The translations under genes and the position numbers were made by a program. Positions 54,131 through 64,000 of a DNA stretch of 64,000 nucleotides are shown here, piece by piece. Numbering within the stretch: the stretch's first letter is position 1; each line of letters begins with the position of its first letter. Below the pieces are notes generated by a model. That model did no database searches and was not told the DNA's origin. It worked only from the letters and a program-made list of their open reading frames with translations. Source of the stretch: Neoceratodus forsteri (taxonomy: Eukaryota; Chordata; Ceratodontiformes; Ceratodontidae); the NCBI GenBank assembly GCA_016271365.2, contig CM057456.1, positions 891,866,001 to 891,930,000 on the forward strand, given 5' to 3'.

Positions 54131-55190
54131 CTACAAAGCAGTACCTCCATGGAAGGGGCAGAACCTACTTAGGAAATAGGCTCTGAAGCTAATAGCGTCA
54201 GGGGTTAAACCGAGCATCACTCCTAGCCTAGATGTCCAGGGAGTAATGCTCGTAAAAGTGTGAACTGCTTCCAGGTAGCTGCTTGACATATCTCTAGAAT
54301 AGGATGTCCCTGGCAGCAGCCAGGAAGCAGCTGTACCTCTGGTAGAGTGAGCCCTCAGGCCTGAGGGAGGAACCTTACCCAGTTTTTCACAGCAAAATTG
54401 GATACAAGAGACAATCCACCTGGCAATGGATTTTTTAGTGGCAGATTTCCCTTTACCAACCTCACCATAAGTGAGGAACAGTTGGAGGGATTCAAACCTG
54501 TGACCCTTGGTACGCTCTCTGTAGTAACTAAGGGCTCTCTTCACATCTAAGCTGTGCAGCCTCCTCTCGCCAGAGGAGGAATGGTCAGTGAACACTGGAA
54601 GAGATATAGATTGATTTAGGTGGAAATCTGAAACTACCTTAGGCAAGAACTTCCTGTTAGTCCTGAGGACTACCTTATCTCTATGAAAGGAGATAAAATC
54701 AGGCTCCACTGACAAAGCTTGTAATTCACTTATGCGTCTGGCAGAAGTGATGGCTACCAGAAACACAGTCTTCCAAGTCAAGTACTTAAGCTCTGCTGAA
54801 GACAAAGGCTCAAAGGGGTTGCATAAGCTGAGCAATGCAAACATTAAGATCCCAGGCAGGGGCAGGGTCCCTGAATGGAGGGTTGGTGTGAAGCAATCCC
54901 TTGAAAACTTGGAGAATACAGGATGAGCTGAAAGAGAAGAGGGCTTACCTGCTGAAATAAAAGCAGACACAGCTGCCAGATGCACTTTTAGGGTAGCTGG
55001 TCTCAGCTAAGGTATTTAAGTGGACCATATAATCCAGGACTGTGGCAAATCAGCAGATTCTGGGAAATATGCTTTCCAGAGCACCATATGGAAAACCTCT
55101 TCCATTTGGAATTATAAGTAGCCCTGGTGGAAGGTTTCCTAGAAGCCTTCAGGATATCCATTACACCTTGGGAGAGGTGTAGATCAGCAA
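54131..55190 (-). pseudogene. DIRS-H tyrosine recombinase, nearly intact core
   Basis: The 284-codon frame 54131-54985 holds LTWKTVFLVAITSARRISEL (first catalytic Arg), DFISFHRDKVVLRTNRKFLP, RRLHSLDVKRALSYYRERTK and LRAHSTRGTAASWL (HxxR). The Tyr block HYSLD near 54236-54260 is one frame off (the open frame reads HTFTSITPW), so the nucleophile is lost from the protein. N-terminal KPSTRATYNSKWKRFSIW lies at 55080-55140 in another frame. The enzyme would integrate the circular element. Confidence 0.9.
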
Positions 55191-55191
55191 A

Positions 55192-57320
55192 CTAACTCTT
55201 CAAGAGCCAGGCCTCGAGATTGAGAGATTTGAGGTTCGGGTACCAAACCCTCCCCTGAGCACAGGTTAACAGGTTGTGATTCCTGGGAAGACACAGGGGA
55301 AGATGGACTGCTAAAGACAGTATGAGTGGATACCAGGGTTGTCTGGCCCAATCTGGAGCAATCAGGGTCATCTTGCAGGGTTGAGATCTGATTTTGACTA
55401 GCACTTTGAACAGGACAGGGAAGGGGGGAAAAGCATAGAGAAACGTCCCTTCCCAATTGAGAACTAAGGCATCCAGAGGGACTGAGCCCAACACTGGGGA
55501 CCTGCAGCAGAAAAGGGGAAGTTGGTGACTGTCTGGGGCTGCAAAAAGATCTATCCGCGGGGTGCCCCATCTGGCAAACATCACCTCCAATACCAGGGGG
55601 TCCAGTGACCATTCGTGATGACCCTGGGAAATCCTGCTGAGAGCATCTGCCAGGACATTGTCCTTGCCTGGGAGGTGAACTGCCTTAAGGGAGGTGTTCA
55701 GGGAGTAAGCCAGAGACCACAACTTCATTGCTTCGGTGCACAAGGCGGTAGACCGAGTGCCCCTTGTTGTTGATGTACCACATTGTGGTGGTGTTGCCTG
55801 TTCTGACCTGAACAACTTTGTTCTGAACAGATTTGGAAAAAGCTGAAGTGCTAGAAAAACTGCTCTGAGTTCCAACAGATTGATGTGGGCAGAGATTCCT
55901 GAGGGACCACTAACCCTGTAGTGAGGTCGCCCATGTGAGCTCCCCACCCCAAGAGGGATGCATCTGTAGTAAGGATTAAGGAGTGAGACTGAGTGACAAA
56001 GGAACCCTTGTCTCAGATTGCTCTGATCCTGCCACCACTGTAGGGCCTGGATCAGGGTTCGAGTCACTGGGATCAATTTGGTTAGAGGGTCTTTCCTTTG
56101 AGACCAAAAGGCTCTCAAATGGAACTGGATGTCCCTCATCTGAAATCTTGCTCCCTACACTACTGCTGTAGAAGCAGCCATGTGCCCCAGGAGCTGTAGA
56201 AAATGCTTTGCTGGTCGAGAGACCTGCAGGGTGAATGAGGAGGCCAGAAAGACCAGGGTCCTTGCCCTGTCCAAAGGAAGGAAGGAAGGCTCTGGCTTTC
56301 TCTGTGTTCAGCTCTGTGCCTATGAAGGTGAGGAGCTCGACAGGCTCCAGAACTGACTTTGAAAGATTTAGAAGGAAACCTAGAGAGGTGAGCAGTTGCT
56401 GAGTTATCTGTAGGTGTAACTTGACTTGGTCTGGGGACTGGCCTACTATGAGCCAGTCGTCCAGGTAAGGGAAGATGGCAATTTTTTGCCTTCTTAGGGA
56501 AGCAACTGCTACTGCCAGGCATTTTGTGAATACCCTTGGAGCAGAGGTGAGGCCAAAGGGCATTGCTCTGAACTGGTAATGGCCTGAGGGCAGCTCGAAC
56601 CTGAGGTACTTTCGATGGGAGCTTCTGATGAGAACATGGATGTAGGCATCCTTGAGGTCCAGGGATGCTAGCCAGTCCCCTGGCCTTAGAGAGGGTAGAA
56701 TAATTCCCAGAGTCACCATTTTGAATTTTGGTTTTCAAAGGTGCGAGTTTAAGTATCTGAGATCCAGGATGGGCCGCCATTCTCCTGTCTTTTTTGGGGG
56801 TAAGGAAGTACCTGGAGTACAACCCTTTGCCCTGGTGTAGGGGTGGAACCCTTTCCACAGCTCTGACAGCCAAGAGGGAAGAGACATCTGCCTCTAGGGC
56901 AAGTGCCTCTGGTGGATTTGCAGGTGGAAAGGATCTGGTTCTCATCTTTGGAAACTTTTTGAAGCTGAGAACCAGTCCCTGGCTTACTACTTCCAGGACC
57001 CACTTGTCTGATGTCAGAGACTCCCAGTCCTGGACAAAGTAAGCCAGCCTGCCCCCTACAGGTAGCTGAGAATCGGCCCTGGCAACCCCATCAGGGTGCC
57101 TGCTTGGCAGGGGCTTTGGGCTGAGGGGTGAAAGCAGGCCTGCTTGTACCACGTCTGCCTCTCCCTCTAAAGAACCCCCTCTAGGCAAAAGCAGAAAAGG
57201 AGGCCTGGGCTTGGTAAAAAGGCCTATGAAAAGGCCTGCCCCTGCCCCTGGGAAGCTGCCTTTGAGGAGTGGCATGCCTTTCCTTAGCCTGTGCACTCCT
57301 ATAGGTGGTCCTATACTCAT
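55192..57320 (-). pseudogene. DIRS-H pol: RT and RNase H
   Basis: Starts inside gag in another frame (56160-57320): VGGRLAYFVQDWESLTSDKW, then GLYSRYFLTPKKD. After a frame change, 55976-56719 carries WLASLDLKDAYIHVLI (motif A), FRAMPFGLTSAPRVFTKCLA (motif B) and IFPYLDDWLIVGQSPDQVK (motif C, both Asp intact). After another, 55192-56139 carries HINLLELRAVFLALQLF, VHLPGKDNVLADALSRI and WGTPRIDLFAAPDSHQLPLF, with the TTDAS and TDNTT boxes of RNase H out of frame. Gag and pol overlap by about 140 bp (57181-57320). Confidence 0.92.
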
Positions 57321-58695
57321 CCATTTTCTTCATGTAATTCTCTGTCTGCTCCCCAAACAGAGAATTACCCACAATAGGAAAATCCATGGCCTTAGTCTGG
57401 GTATCCTGTGACAGGCTAGTACATCTGAGCCAAGCCATTCTGCTAAGTGCCACAGATGTAGCCATGACTCTTGATGACACATCACTTGAGTCCACTGCAG
57501 CACAGAATTGCACCTTGGATGCTTCAATACCATCAGCAGCCACCTGCTCCAGCTCCTTGGCAAGCTGGCCAGGGACCTGTTTTGCTAGAGCCATAACAGT
57601 ATCCCATCTGGATTTCTGATATCTAGCAACATAAGCCATATAATTCGCCTGTCTGAGTCCCAAGGATGCTGCCATGTACTGTTTCTTTGCCATGACATCA
57701 ATCCTCCTGGAGTCCTTGTCCGGGGGTGTGAAGCTAGGGAATATTTACTTTGTCACAGGCTGCAGCCTGCACTACCCAACATGGCTGCATTGTTGTTGTA
57801 TGAACTCCGCATCAGAGCCTGACAATGTGTACCTCTTGTCCATTCTCTTATCCACAGGAGGTATAGTGTGAGGAGTTTTTAGAATTTTAAATGTCTGTTT
57901 CCCAAAAGATTTATGCAAGGGAATAGACAGTCTCCTAGACTCTGGGATATCCATTATTTCCACATAGTCAGGCTCCTCTTGATCATCCACAGCTTCCTCC
58001 ATAGGGAGCTGGAGGGTTTCAGCCACTTTTTTATAAAACATAAAATGAGAAGGGGACTCAGAAAGCCTAGGAGGAGACACTCCTGAAGGTCTGTCTGGGG
58101 AGATGTCCGGATCAATGGGCACATCTAGACTTTCAAATCCACATTCACTCTCCTCATACTCCTCTTCCCCCTCCTCCGGTTCATAATATTCCTCTAAATC
58201 ATACTCTTGGACCGGTGGAACCGGCCGAACCGGGCGCTTACCTGATGGTGCCGGTTCGGTCGGAACCGGGGAAAGCGACTGGATAATTTAATCGCTTTGG
58301 CTATTTCTTCAGCGGTTGGAGAGGAAAGTTTTGGCTCCACACCAGCTGATTTCCTAGTCCTTTTTGCTGGAACCGACTCGTCAGAGTCAGCTCTCCTTTT
58401 GCCCGAAGAAGTCTCGCCCTAGTCAGAGGGCACTCCCTCTGGTTCGGTTGGAACCGAACCGGGCTGGACATCCGGTTCAGTGGACTTTTTGGCCTCCCTT
58501 TCCCTGAGCCTACCAACTCCCTTTTCCAGGGTAGCTGCAGGAAAATTTTTACAAATCTGGCACTGCATTGAGGTGGTCAAACCCCAGACGATAAACACAG
58601 GTGGTGTGGGGGTCAGCCTTGGCAAAGACTTCCCCACACACACTGCAGTGTTGAAACCCAGTGGGCCCGGTTTTTCTTTTGGGTTTCTCAGACAT
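57181..58695 (-). pseudogene. DIRS-H gag-like protein, broken
   Basis: Start ATG at 58695 opens MSEKPKRKTGPTGFQHCSVC, a basic head followed by CGEVFAKADPHTTCVYRLGF, where the second Cys of the CxxC is Arg, and CQICKNFPAATLEK in another frame (58419-58643). An acidic stretch follows (EEAVDDQEEPDYVEIMD, 57772-58122) and the capsid-like C-terminus (57181-57693): KKQYMAASLGLRQANYMAYV, TSVALSRMAWLRCTSLSQDT and the basic end PRGRGRPFHRPFYQ. I chose this start because the basic head precedes the Cys cluster in all related copies. Two or three frameshifts inactivate it. Confidence 0.85.
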
Positions 58696-59069
58696 AGTGC
58701 CAGTCCTAACCAAACCTACCTGTTTATGGCAATCCGCCAGGTAAGACCCTCTTATCAGTTCCCAACCGTGTCACGGGTCGTGGAAAAAACGTAATAAAAT
58801 CCGGTTTTTTTAGAACCGATAAGAACCGGTAACCACACTCTAAATCACAGATTAAGATATTTTAAACAACCTGATCAGTTCAAACCGAACCGATAAACCG
58901 CTTACAAGTTCCACACAGAAGAGAATTAATGTAAAACCTATCTAGTACTCCCAAATACAGACAGAGCCTGAACCGACGGTTTCGGTTTAAATTAAGTGAA
59001 AACCGAGAAAAACAATACTTTAACCGACAAAATGAACCGAGCAGAAGGAGAAATCTCCGGAGCGACTGT
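58696..59069 (-). other. DIRS-H 5' leader
   Basis: Non-coding, rich in GAACCGG/CCGGTTC-type short motifs (AACCGATAAGAACCGGTAAC). Probably the promoter and leader of DIRS-H; no defined site is recognised. Confidence 0.5.
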
Positions 59070-59253
59070 TCAGTGAGGCGAAGTAAAGAATCTGACAGTT
59101 TGAGTTTGAAGAACAACAGACAGAGTTTCAACTGAGCTCAAGCTCAGCGTTCCATGCCTGGCATGGAAAGTTAACTCTTTCACCTCCGGAGCAGTTCGAA
59201 GGTTGGGACTCACTGCATATGTCATAATATAGCAAGACTTCATGTTGTTTGAA
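59070..59253 (-). repeat. DIRS-H right ITR
   Basis: Inverse of 53613-53785 with a handful of differences; contains TCCATGCCTGGCATGGA (59151-59167). It ends CTTCATGTTGTTTGAA at the DIRS-I junction. Confidence 0.92.
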
Positions 59254-59380
59254 AAGGACATTACAGTAAGTATGAAGACATTTCTTCTTTCTGTAGCACT
59301 CCACATTGTCAATGGGTAGTAATTACAAATGGTTCCAATTAGCAGTACCCATAAAAACCAGGTGGGGGAGAATATTGTCC
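59254..59380 (-). repeat. DIRS-I internal complementary region, second half
   Basis: CATTACAGTAAGTATGAAGA then CATTTCTTCTTTCTGTAGCA is the inverse of 52850-52885, and CTCCACATTGTCAATGGGTA then GTAATTAC continues as the inverse of the presumed right terminus. The first half is at 53545-53574, on the other side of DIRS-H. Confidence 0.8.
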
Positions 59381-60420
59381 CTTACGTCAACCACGTATGG
59401 GAAAAGGAGTACCTGCTAACTGCCACCTGCAAAACTCTGCGACCAAAGGCCGCATCAGCAGAGCTTTGAATATCCAATCTGTAGTGCTTAGTGAATATTT
59501 GGATGGAGGACCACATAGCTGCCTTGCACAACTCAAAAACAGATGCCTCACCTTTCTCAGCCCAGGAAGCAGCCATAGCTCTGGTGAAGTAATCCTTGAT
59601 GACTGCCAGAGGGCTCTTCTTTGCTATCATATAAGCCTTGGCAATGTAGGCCCTCACCTACCTAGCTAGGGTGGCCTTGGAGGCTTTTTGACCCTCCTTC
59701 GCCGCTCCAAAAAGGACTAACAACCTATGCAAGTTTCAGAACTCAGCAGTCGATCTAAGGTATGTCCTAGCAGCCCATCACAAATCTAACTTGTGCCACT
59801 CCTTCTACTTAGGGCGAGTAGGTTGCAGACAGAAAGACAGAAGATAGATTTCCTGGTTCACATGGAAGGCCATGTGAACCTTCAGAATGAAAGAAGGTAC
59901 TGTTTTGTGCACCACCTTGTCCTTATGCATGGCAAGGTATGGTTCTTTGTGTGACAAAGCCTAGAGCTCGCTAATCCTCCTGGCTGAGCACACAGCAACT
60001 GAAAAACACATCTTGTAAGACAGCATGTCTAATGGTACCAATGAAAGTGGCTTGAAAGGCTCCTCAGAGAGAGCATTCAGAACCAGATTCAGATCCCATG
60101 GGGAAACAGGATCGGAACAGAGGTCAACTCCTGCTGACAGCCCGCAGAAAAAAAATAACCTCCTGGTTAATCCCTAGTGACAAACCCAAGGAGGCTCCAA
60201 GGGCTGACACCTGACTTCTCTGGATGTTCAAGGCCAAAGCTTTTTCCACCCCTTTCTGCAGGAATTCCAAAATCTGCAGAACCATGGCTTGGGAAGGCCA
60301 GACATTTTTTTTCTCTAGCTCAAGTGGCAAAGGTGGTCCACACAACAGCATAAGCTGCTGACATGAAATTCTTCCTGGCAACCATCAGGGTGTCCACCAC
60401 CTTCTTAAAGAAACCGTTTC
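59381..60420 (-). pseudogene. DIRS-I tyrosine recombinase, broken
   Basis: 59382-59657 holds VIKDYFTRAMAASWAEKGEA (the HxxR position reads YxxR, so the His is lost) and SSIQIFTKHYRLDIQSSADA with the Tyr nucleophile. Near 59950 the minus strand reads SARRISEL-like sequence followed by sequence like the B2 block. The N-terminal piece (60124-60381) has SQVSALGASLGLSLG. The subfamily differs from E, F, G and H. Confidence 0.82.
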
Positions 60421-60499
60421 AGGAGTCTCCTCCATTCAGAAGCCAGGCCACAAGCTGCACTGTTCTTGGATTTAGTAAAAGGCGAAAGATTTATACATT

Positions 60500-61980
60500 C
60501 TGAAGAAAAATCAGAGTGTTTGGATGCACACCACAGTGACAGTGCAGTCTGACCATATTTTCACAGCTTTTGACTGCACGCGAGTTTGAAAATGAAGGAG
60601 AGCAAAGCACACCACCTCATCTCCAGAACGTTTATGTGTAAGTGCTTCTACTACACTGACCAGGTCCCCTGAATAGGAATGTGGTCCAGGGCTGCCCTCA
60701 ACCAGACAGGCTGGCATTGGATGTCAGAATCAACTCGGGGGCTTCCAATGGGGACCTTTGCTCAGATTCTCCAAACTCACACACCAACTTAGAGACCACC
60801 ACAGGAGTGGTGAAACTGAGATCCTAGCCTGATAATCCTCCAAAGTTGGATGCCAGGCCGACAGTAACTCCATCTGTAGGGGCTGCATGTGAAGGTGAGC
60901 CCAAAGGACTAGTTCTATCACCGCCGTCATGAGGCCCAACATTTGTAGCAAGCAGTGAGCTGAAGCCGATGACTGACTCCTCAGACACTGAACCTCTCTC
61001 TCTCAACAGGGTCTCCTTCCTGGCTGGTGAGAGGAAGACCTTCCCCTAGTCCATTTTGAACACTGCTCCCAAGTGTTCCAGGGTTTGCAACAGCTAAGGA
61101 GAAAGCTTTTCTCCTAAACTGCCACCCAGCCGTGGGACTCCAACACCTCCAGAGTCCTGGTCACTGATATCCTTGCCAGTGGCACAGATGGTGCTCAAAT
61201 GAGTAGAATGTCCAGGTAGGGATAGACATGATGTCCCTCCTGTCGGTGTTGAGCCACCAGGACTATGAGCAACTTTGAGAAGACCCTAGGAGCTGTTGCC
61301 AACCCAAAAAGAAGCGCCTTGTACTGGAAGTGCTGTCCCAAGACCATGAACCTAAAGAACCTCTGATGAGACTGATGGATGGGGGTGTGGAGATATGCAT
61401 CCCTCAAATATATGGAAGCTAGGTAATACCCTGGCTGGACAGCTCGGATGATCGAATGCAGGGCCTCCATCTTGAAGGTTATGTGGCACACAAACTTGTT
61501 TATGTATTTCAGTTCCTGAATGGGCCTAACCAAAAAAAAAAAAAGCCTTCTTCAGAACTACAAAACAGACAGAGTAGAATCTCTGTCTTTGCTTGCTGGG
61601 AGGCACCGGCACAATTGCCCCAATCTGAGTGAGGTGGTCCACGGTCTCTGACACCGCTTATCTCTCCATAGGGTCCTTTTGAACCAGGTACAGCAGAAAG
61701 CACCGCTTTAAGGGAATTTTTGAAAATTCTATTGCATAATCTAAACCCAGAATTTTCAAAACCCAAGTATCTAATGTTATCTGGACCCATCTTGTGTAAA
61801 AATTGTGCAGTCTTCCACCAAGGGAAGGGAGGGAGGCAGAGATGGGCCCATGTACCCTCATTGTGAAGTGCTCCCTTTTTGCCCAAGGCCTCCGTTGCGT
61901 CTTCAGGCAAGGGCTCCTCTGCTACTATTGCTCTTGAAACCAGAATAGTCTCCTTTACTCTTCTGGTTCCCAAAGTTCCA
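60500..61980 (-). pseudogene. DIRS-I RNase H and RT, broken
   Basis: RNase H remains: KAVKIWSDCTVTVVCIQTL (60511-60717). RT in 61195-61533: VQPGYYLASIYLRDAYLHTP (motif A), LFGLATAPRVFSKLLIVLVA (motif B) and YPYLDILLI (motif C, second Asp changed to Ile). An A12 run at about 61531 breaks the frame from the N-terminal RT (61509-61973: GTWAHLCLPPFPWW, QRQRFYSVCFVVLKKAFF-like). Confidence 0.85.
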
Positions 61981-61989
61981 AAAGCAACA

Positions 61990-64000
61990 AACCCCTCCTC
62001 GGAACTGCCTCTGTTGGCTGACTCCTTGAATTTTTGGAGTTGATGCAGCCTTTTGCTGTTGCTTTGACACTGGAAGGTGGCCCTTTTTACCCTGGATATC
62101 CTAAAGTACCATCCAGGCCAGAACCAAACAACAAGCCTCCCTGAAAGGCTAGATTCAACAGCTTGGTCTTTGAAGCCTGATCAGCTACTCAATACCAAAG
62201 CCACACACCTCGCATGGCTGACAAAATGTGATACGCAGCGAGATGACATGCACAAGTTTTCCACCATGGCATCCCTTTAGAAGGTGAAGGCCATGAATAC
62301 CAACTGCAAAATGCTCACCCCCTCGAATTCAGGGGAACAAAGCTGCCCAGGAACATAACCCACAAGTTTAAGGCTCTTGCAACAATGAAGTGGCATAGGA
62401 GGAGTGCAGGTTTGCTCCACTGGAGGTGAAGGCTCTTCTGCACACAGCATCCACCCACTTGCTGTGCGAATCTGTTAAGGTCAAGGACCCTTCAATAGGA
62501 CTAGCAATGTGTCTGATGGAATTACGAAGTGCCATATCTGCCAGAGAAGGGGTTTCCTACTTATGAGTATTTTCTTCAAAAAAAGGGAAACACCATGCCT
62601 TAGGTCTTGGCAGATATTTTCTTTGGCCTGCACCTGCTCATTCCTTTCCAATAATTTGGTCACGGTGAATAACGTTTGGAAAACACTTTAGAGCAGAGAA
62701 GGACGTGGACAAGATGAGATTGACATTACATGCCTCCATGGATTGCACCTCCTTGAGTTGTAATGACCTATATGCCTCAGTTATTAGATAGGACAAAGAC
62801 TTGGTATTAAACTGGGGAAGACTAGGAATCCTCTTTGGCTCCGTCTACTCCCCTTCCTCCTCCTCCTCCTCCTCTTCCTCAGAGGGTTTGCCCTCCTCCT
62901 TATTGAGTCAACTTCTTAGGGTCAGGATTTTCCCCAAGATCCTCGATACCCTCATCCTCATCCTGACCCTCTTAATGGTCAGGGTCGGGGTCTGCCTGCA
63001 GATCTGTAATAGCAGCCCTGTCCTGCTGCAGCACACCTGGACGTGCCTGTGTGGGCCCCCGTGACCTGAGGGGCCTGGTTAGGGGTTAGGTGTATCTGAT
63101 GAAATGTCCTGTAGAACATCGGGGAACAAAAAGCTCTCCTAAGAGCAATAATAAGGATTTATACAATTCTGTTTTGCTACTACCAACAGGTACACCAAGT
63201 GCAGCCACCCCCGGCTCAGAGGTCCAACTGGGAAGAACCATAAGAGACATATTAGCTTAAGAAACACAATGGGGTCAAAAGGAACCCACTGGAGAGGGTC
63301 TCATTACCCTTTTACTGGTCTTACATCTCTTGAATGTGAGGGGTCTCCAATAAGCCATGGTGCCAAAAGGAAAAAGATAAGCAGCCCTGCTGTTGCCCCC
63401 AAAAGTCAAAAACAAGGTCTTAACAAAAGAAAAGCTACAGTACTGCAGCCAAGATACCCACGTCTGAATGTGTGAGAAAGGACTGAGCTGCTTAAGAAAA
63501 AGCATTTTTTTGCCAAGCTGGCAGCCAAGAGATGAAAACACGAGCAACCAGATAGGTTAAACAGGCCAGTAACACAGAGCAGCCGCATATAGCACAGAAG
63601 AAGTGCTGGCGCATGCGTGCTTCTCTGAAGAGTACATGCTCAAAGTCACGACAGTAAGTGCAACACTGGCATGATAGGAGGGAGTGCTAGCACCACAGAG
63701 GCACGTTCAAAACGTGCACTGAGGCAAAGAAGCCTCTGAAAAACAAAACAGGGCGTATGCCCAACTAACTAACTGAAAATGGCAGGAAAGTGGCGGCTCA
63801 ATGGAGCTGAAAAGAAAAAAAAATGCCCAGCCTGAAAGATTAGTCACTAAAATACAAAAACAAAAGGATCTAAAGCTGTGAGCACCCATAGTCACGCCGC
63901 AGGCAGGGATTTTTTTTTTTTTTGGTTAAACTACCAATGCTGAAGAGATTTAAAGGGGAAAACCCCTGCTAAATCAGCATCAATTAAAAGGGCAATGTCA
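61990..64000 (-). pseudogene. DIRS-I gag-like region, runs off the window
   Basis: Frames on the minus strand: LLERNEQVQAKENICQDLRH (62481-62663), an acidic Glu run encoded by the (TCC)n at 62853-62880, and LVYLLVVAKQNCINP near 63150, shared with DIRS-B2. No clear Cys cluster before the window end. Several stops. Confidence 0.6.

Larger units (their letters stand above)
53575..59253 (-). mobile_element. DIRS-H, best-preserved complete DIRS element
   Basis: Left ITR 53575-53785, ICR 54027-54125, recombinase 54131-55190, RT/RNase H 55192-57320, gag 57181-58695, right ITR 59070-59253. The ITRs differ at only a few positions over about 165 bp, and protein frames are longer than in any other DIRS here (284, 315, 386 and 170 codons), so this is the youngest copy. 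It still has frameshifts in each gene. It lies in the ICR of DIRS-I, with GAA at both junctions and no target duplication beyond it. Confidence 0.93.
52838..64000 (-). mobile_element. DIRS-I, runs off the window; contains DIRS-H
   Basis: Left ITR from about 52838, ICR halves on both sides of DIRS-H (53545-53574 and 59254-59340), recombinase 59380-60420, RNase H/RT 60500-61980 and gag 61990-64000. Related to DIRS-B2 by its recombinase. The right ITR lies beyond the window. Confidence 0.82.

Noticed and set aside
62853..62880. (TCC)n microsatellite as a regulatory element
   Set aside because: It encodes the Glu run of the DIRS-I gag on the minus strand, which is enough explanation.

Overview
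The window has no bacterial features and no host gene I can recognise. It is a stack of vertebrate retrotransposons, most of them decayed: DIRS-type tyrosine-recombinase retroelements, CR1, L2 and Rex1-like LINEs, one full-length L1, one candidate tRNA-like SINE and several palindromic inserts. This many DIRS elements beside CR1, L2 and L1 fits a large-genome amphibian; a caecilian is my best guess, but this is inference from element content only.

Layout. 1-4346: DIRS-A on the minus strand, with gag, RT/RNase H and the start of the recombinase (YR), cut by the window edge. 4655-7203: two CR1 3' ends and about 1.8 kb of unassigned DNA. 7421-22940: DIRS-B1, which contains a CR1, which contains an L2-like LINE with 98-bp monomers upstream, which contains a full-length L1 with a 15-bp target duplication (four levels deep). 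22945-28200: old DIRS-B2, carrying a fold-back repeat and a truncated L2. 28995-38928: DIRS-E, split by a Rex1-like LINE that is itself split by a small internally deleted DIRS (D), and also by a 535-bp SINE. 38985-52085: DIRS-G, whose left terminal repeat is split by about 6.1 kb holding an unknown insert, half of DIRS-F and a long CR1. About 52838 to the window end: DIRS-I, with the best-preserved element, DIRS-H (about 5.7 kb), sitting inside its internal complementary region.

How the parts work. Each DIRS lies on the minus strand and reads, from high to low coordinate, gag (with a Cys/His cluster near its N-terminus), pol (RT then RNase H), then a tyrosine recombinase. Inverted terminal repeats (ITRs) flank it, and an internal complementary region (ICR) lies just inside the 3' (left) end. 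The known DIRS model is reverse transcription, ICR-templated circle formation and YR-mediated integration without a target duplication. The LINEs insert by target-primed reverse transcription and probably mobilised the SINE. Every long frame I examined, including the best preserved ones in DIRS-H and DIRS-F, lies in an element broken by frameshifts, stops or missing parts, so nothing here looks autonomous now.
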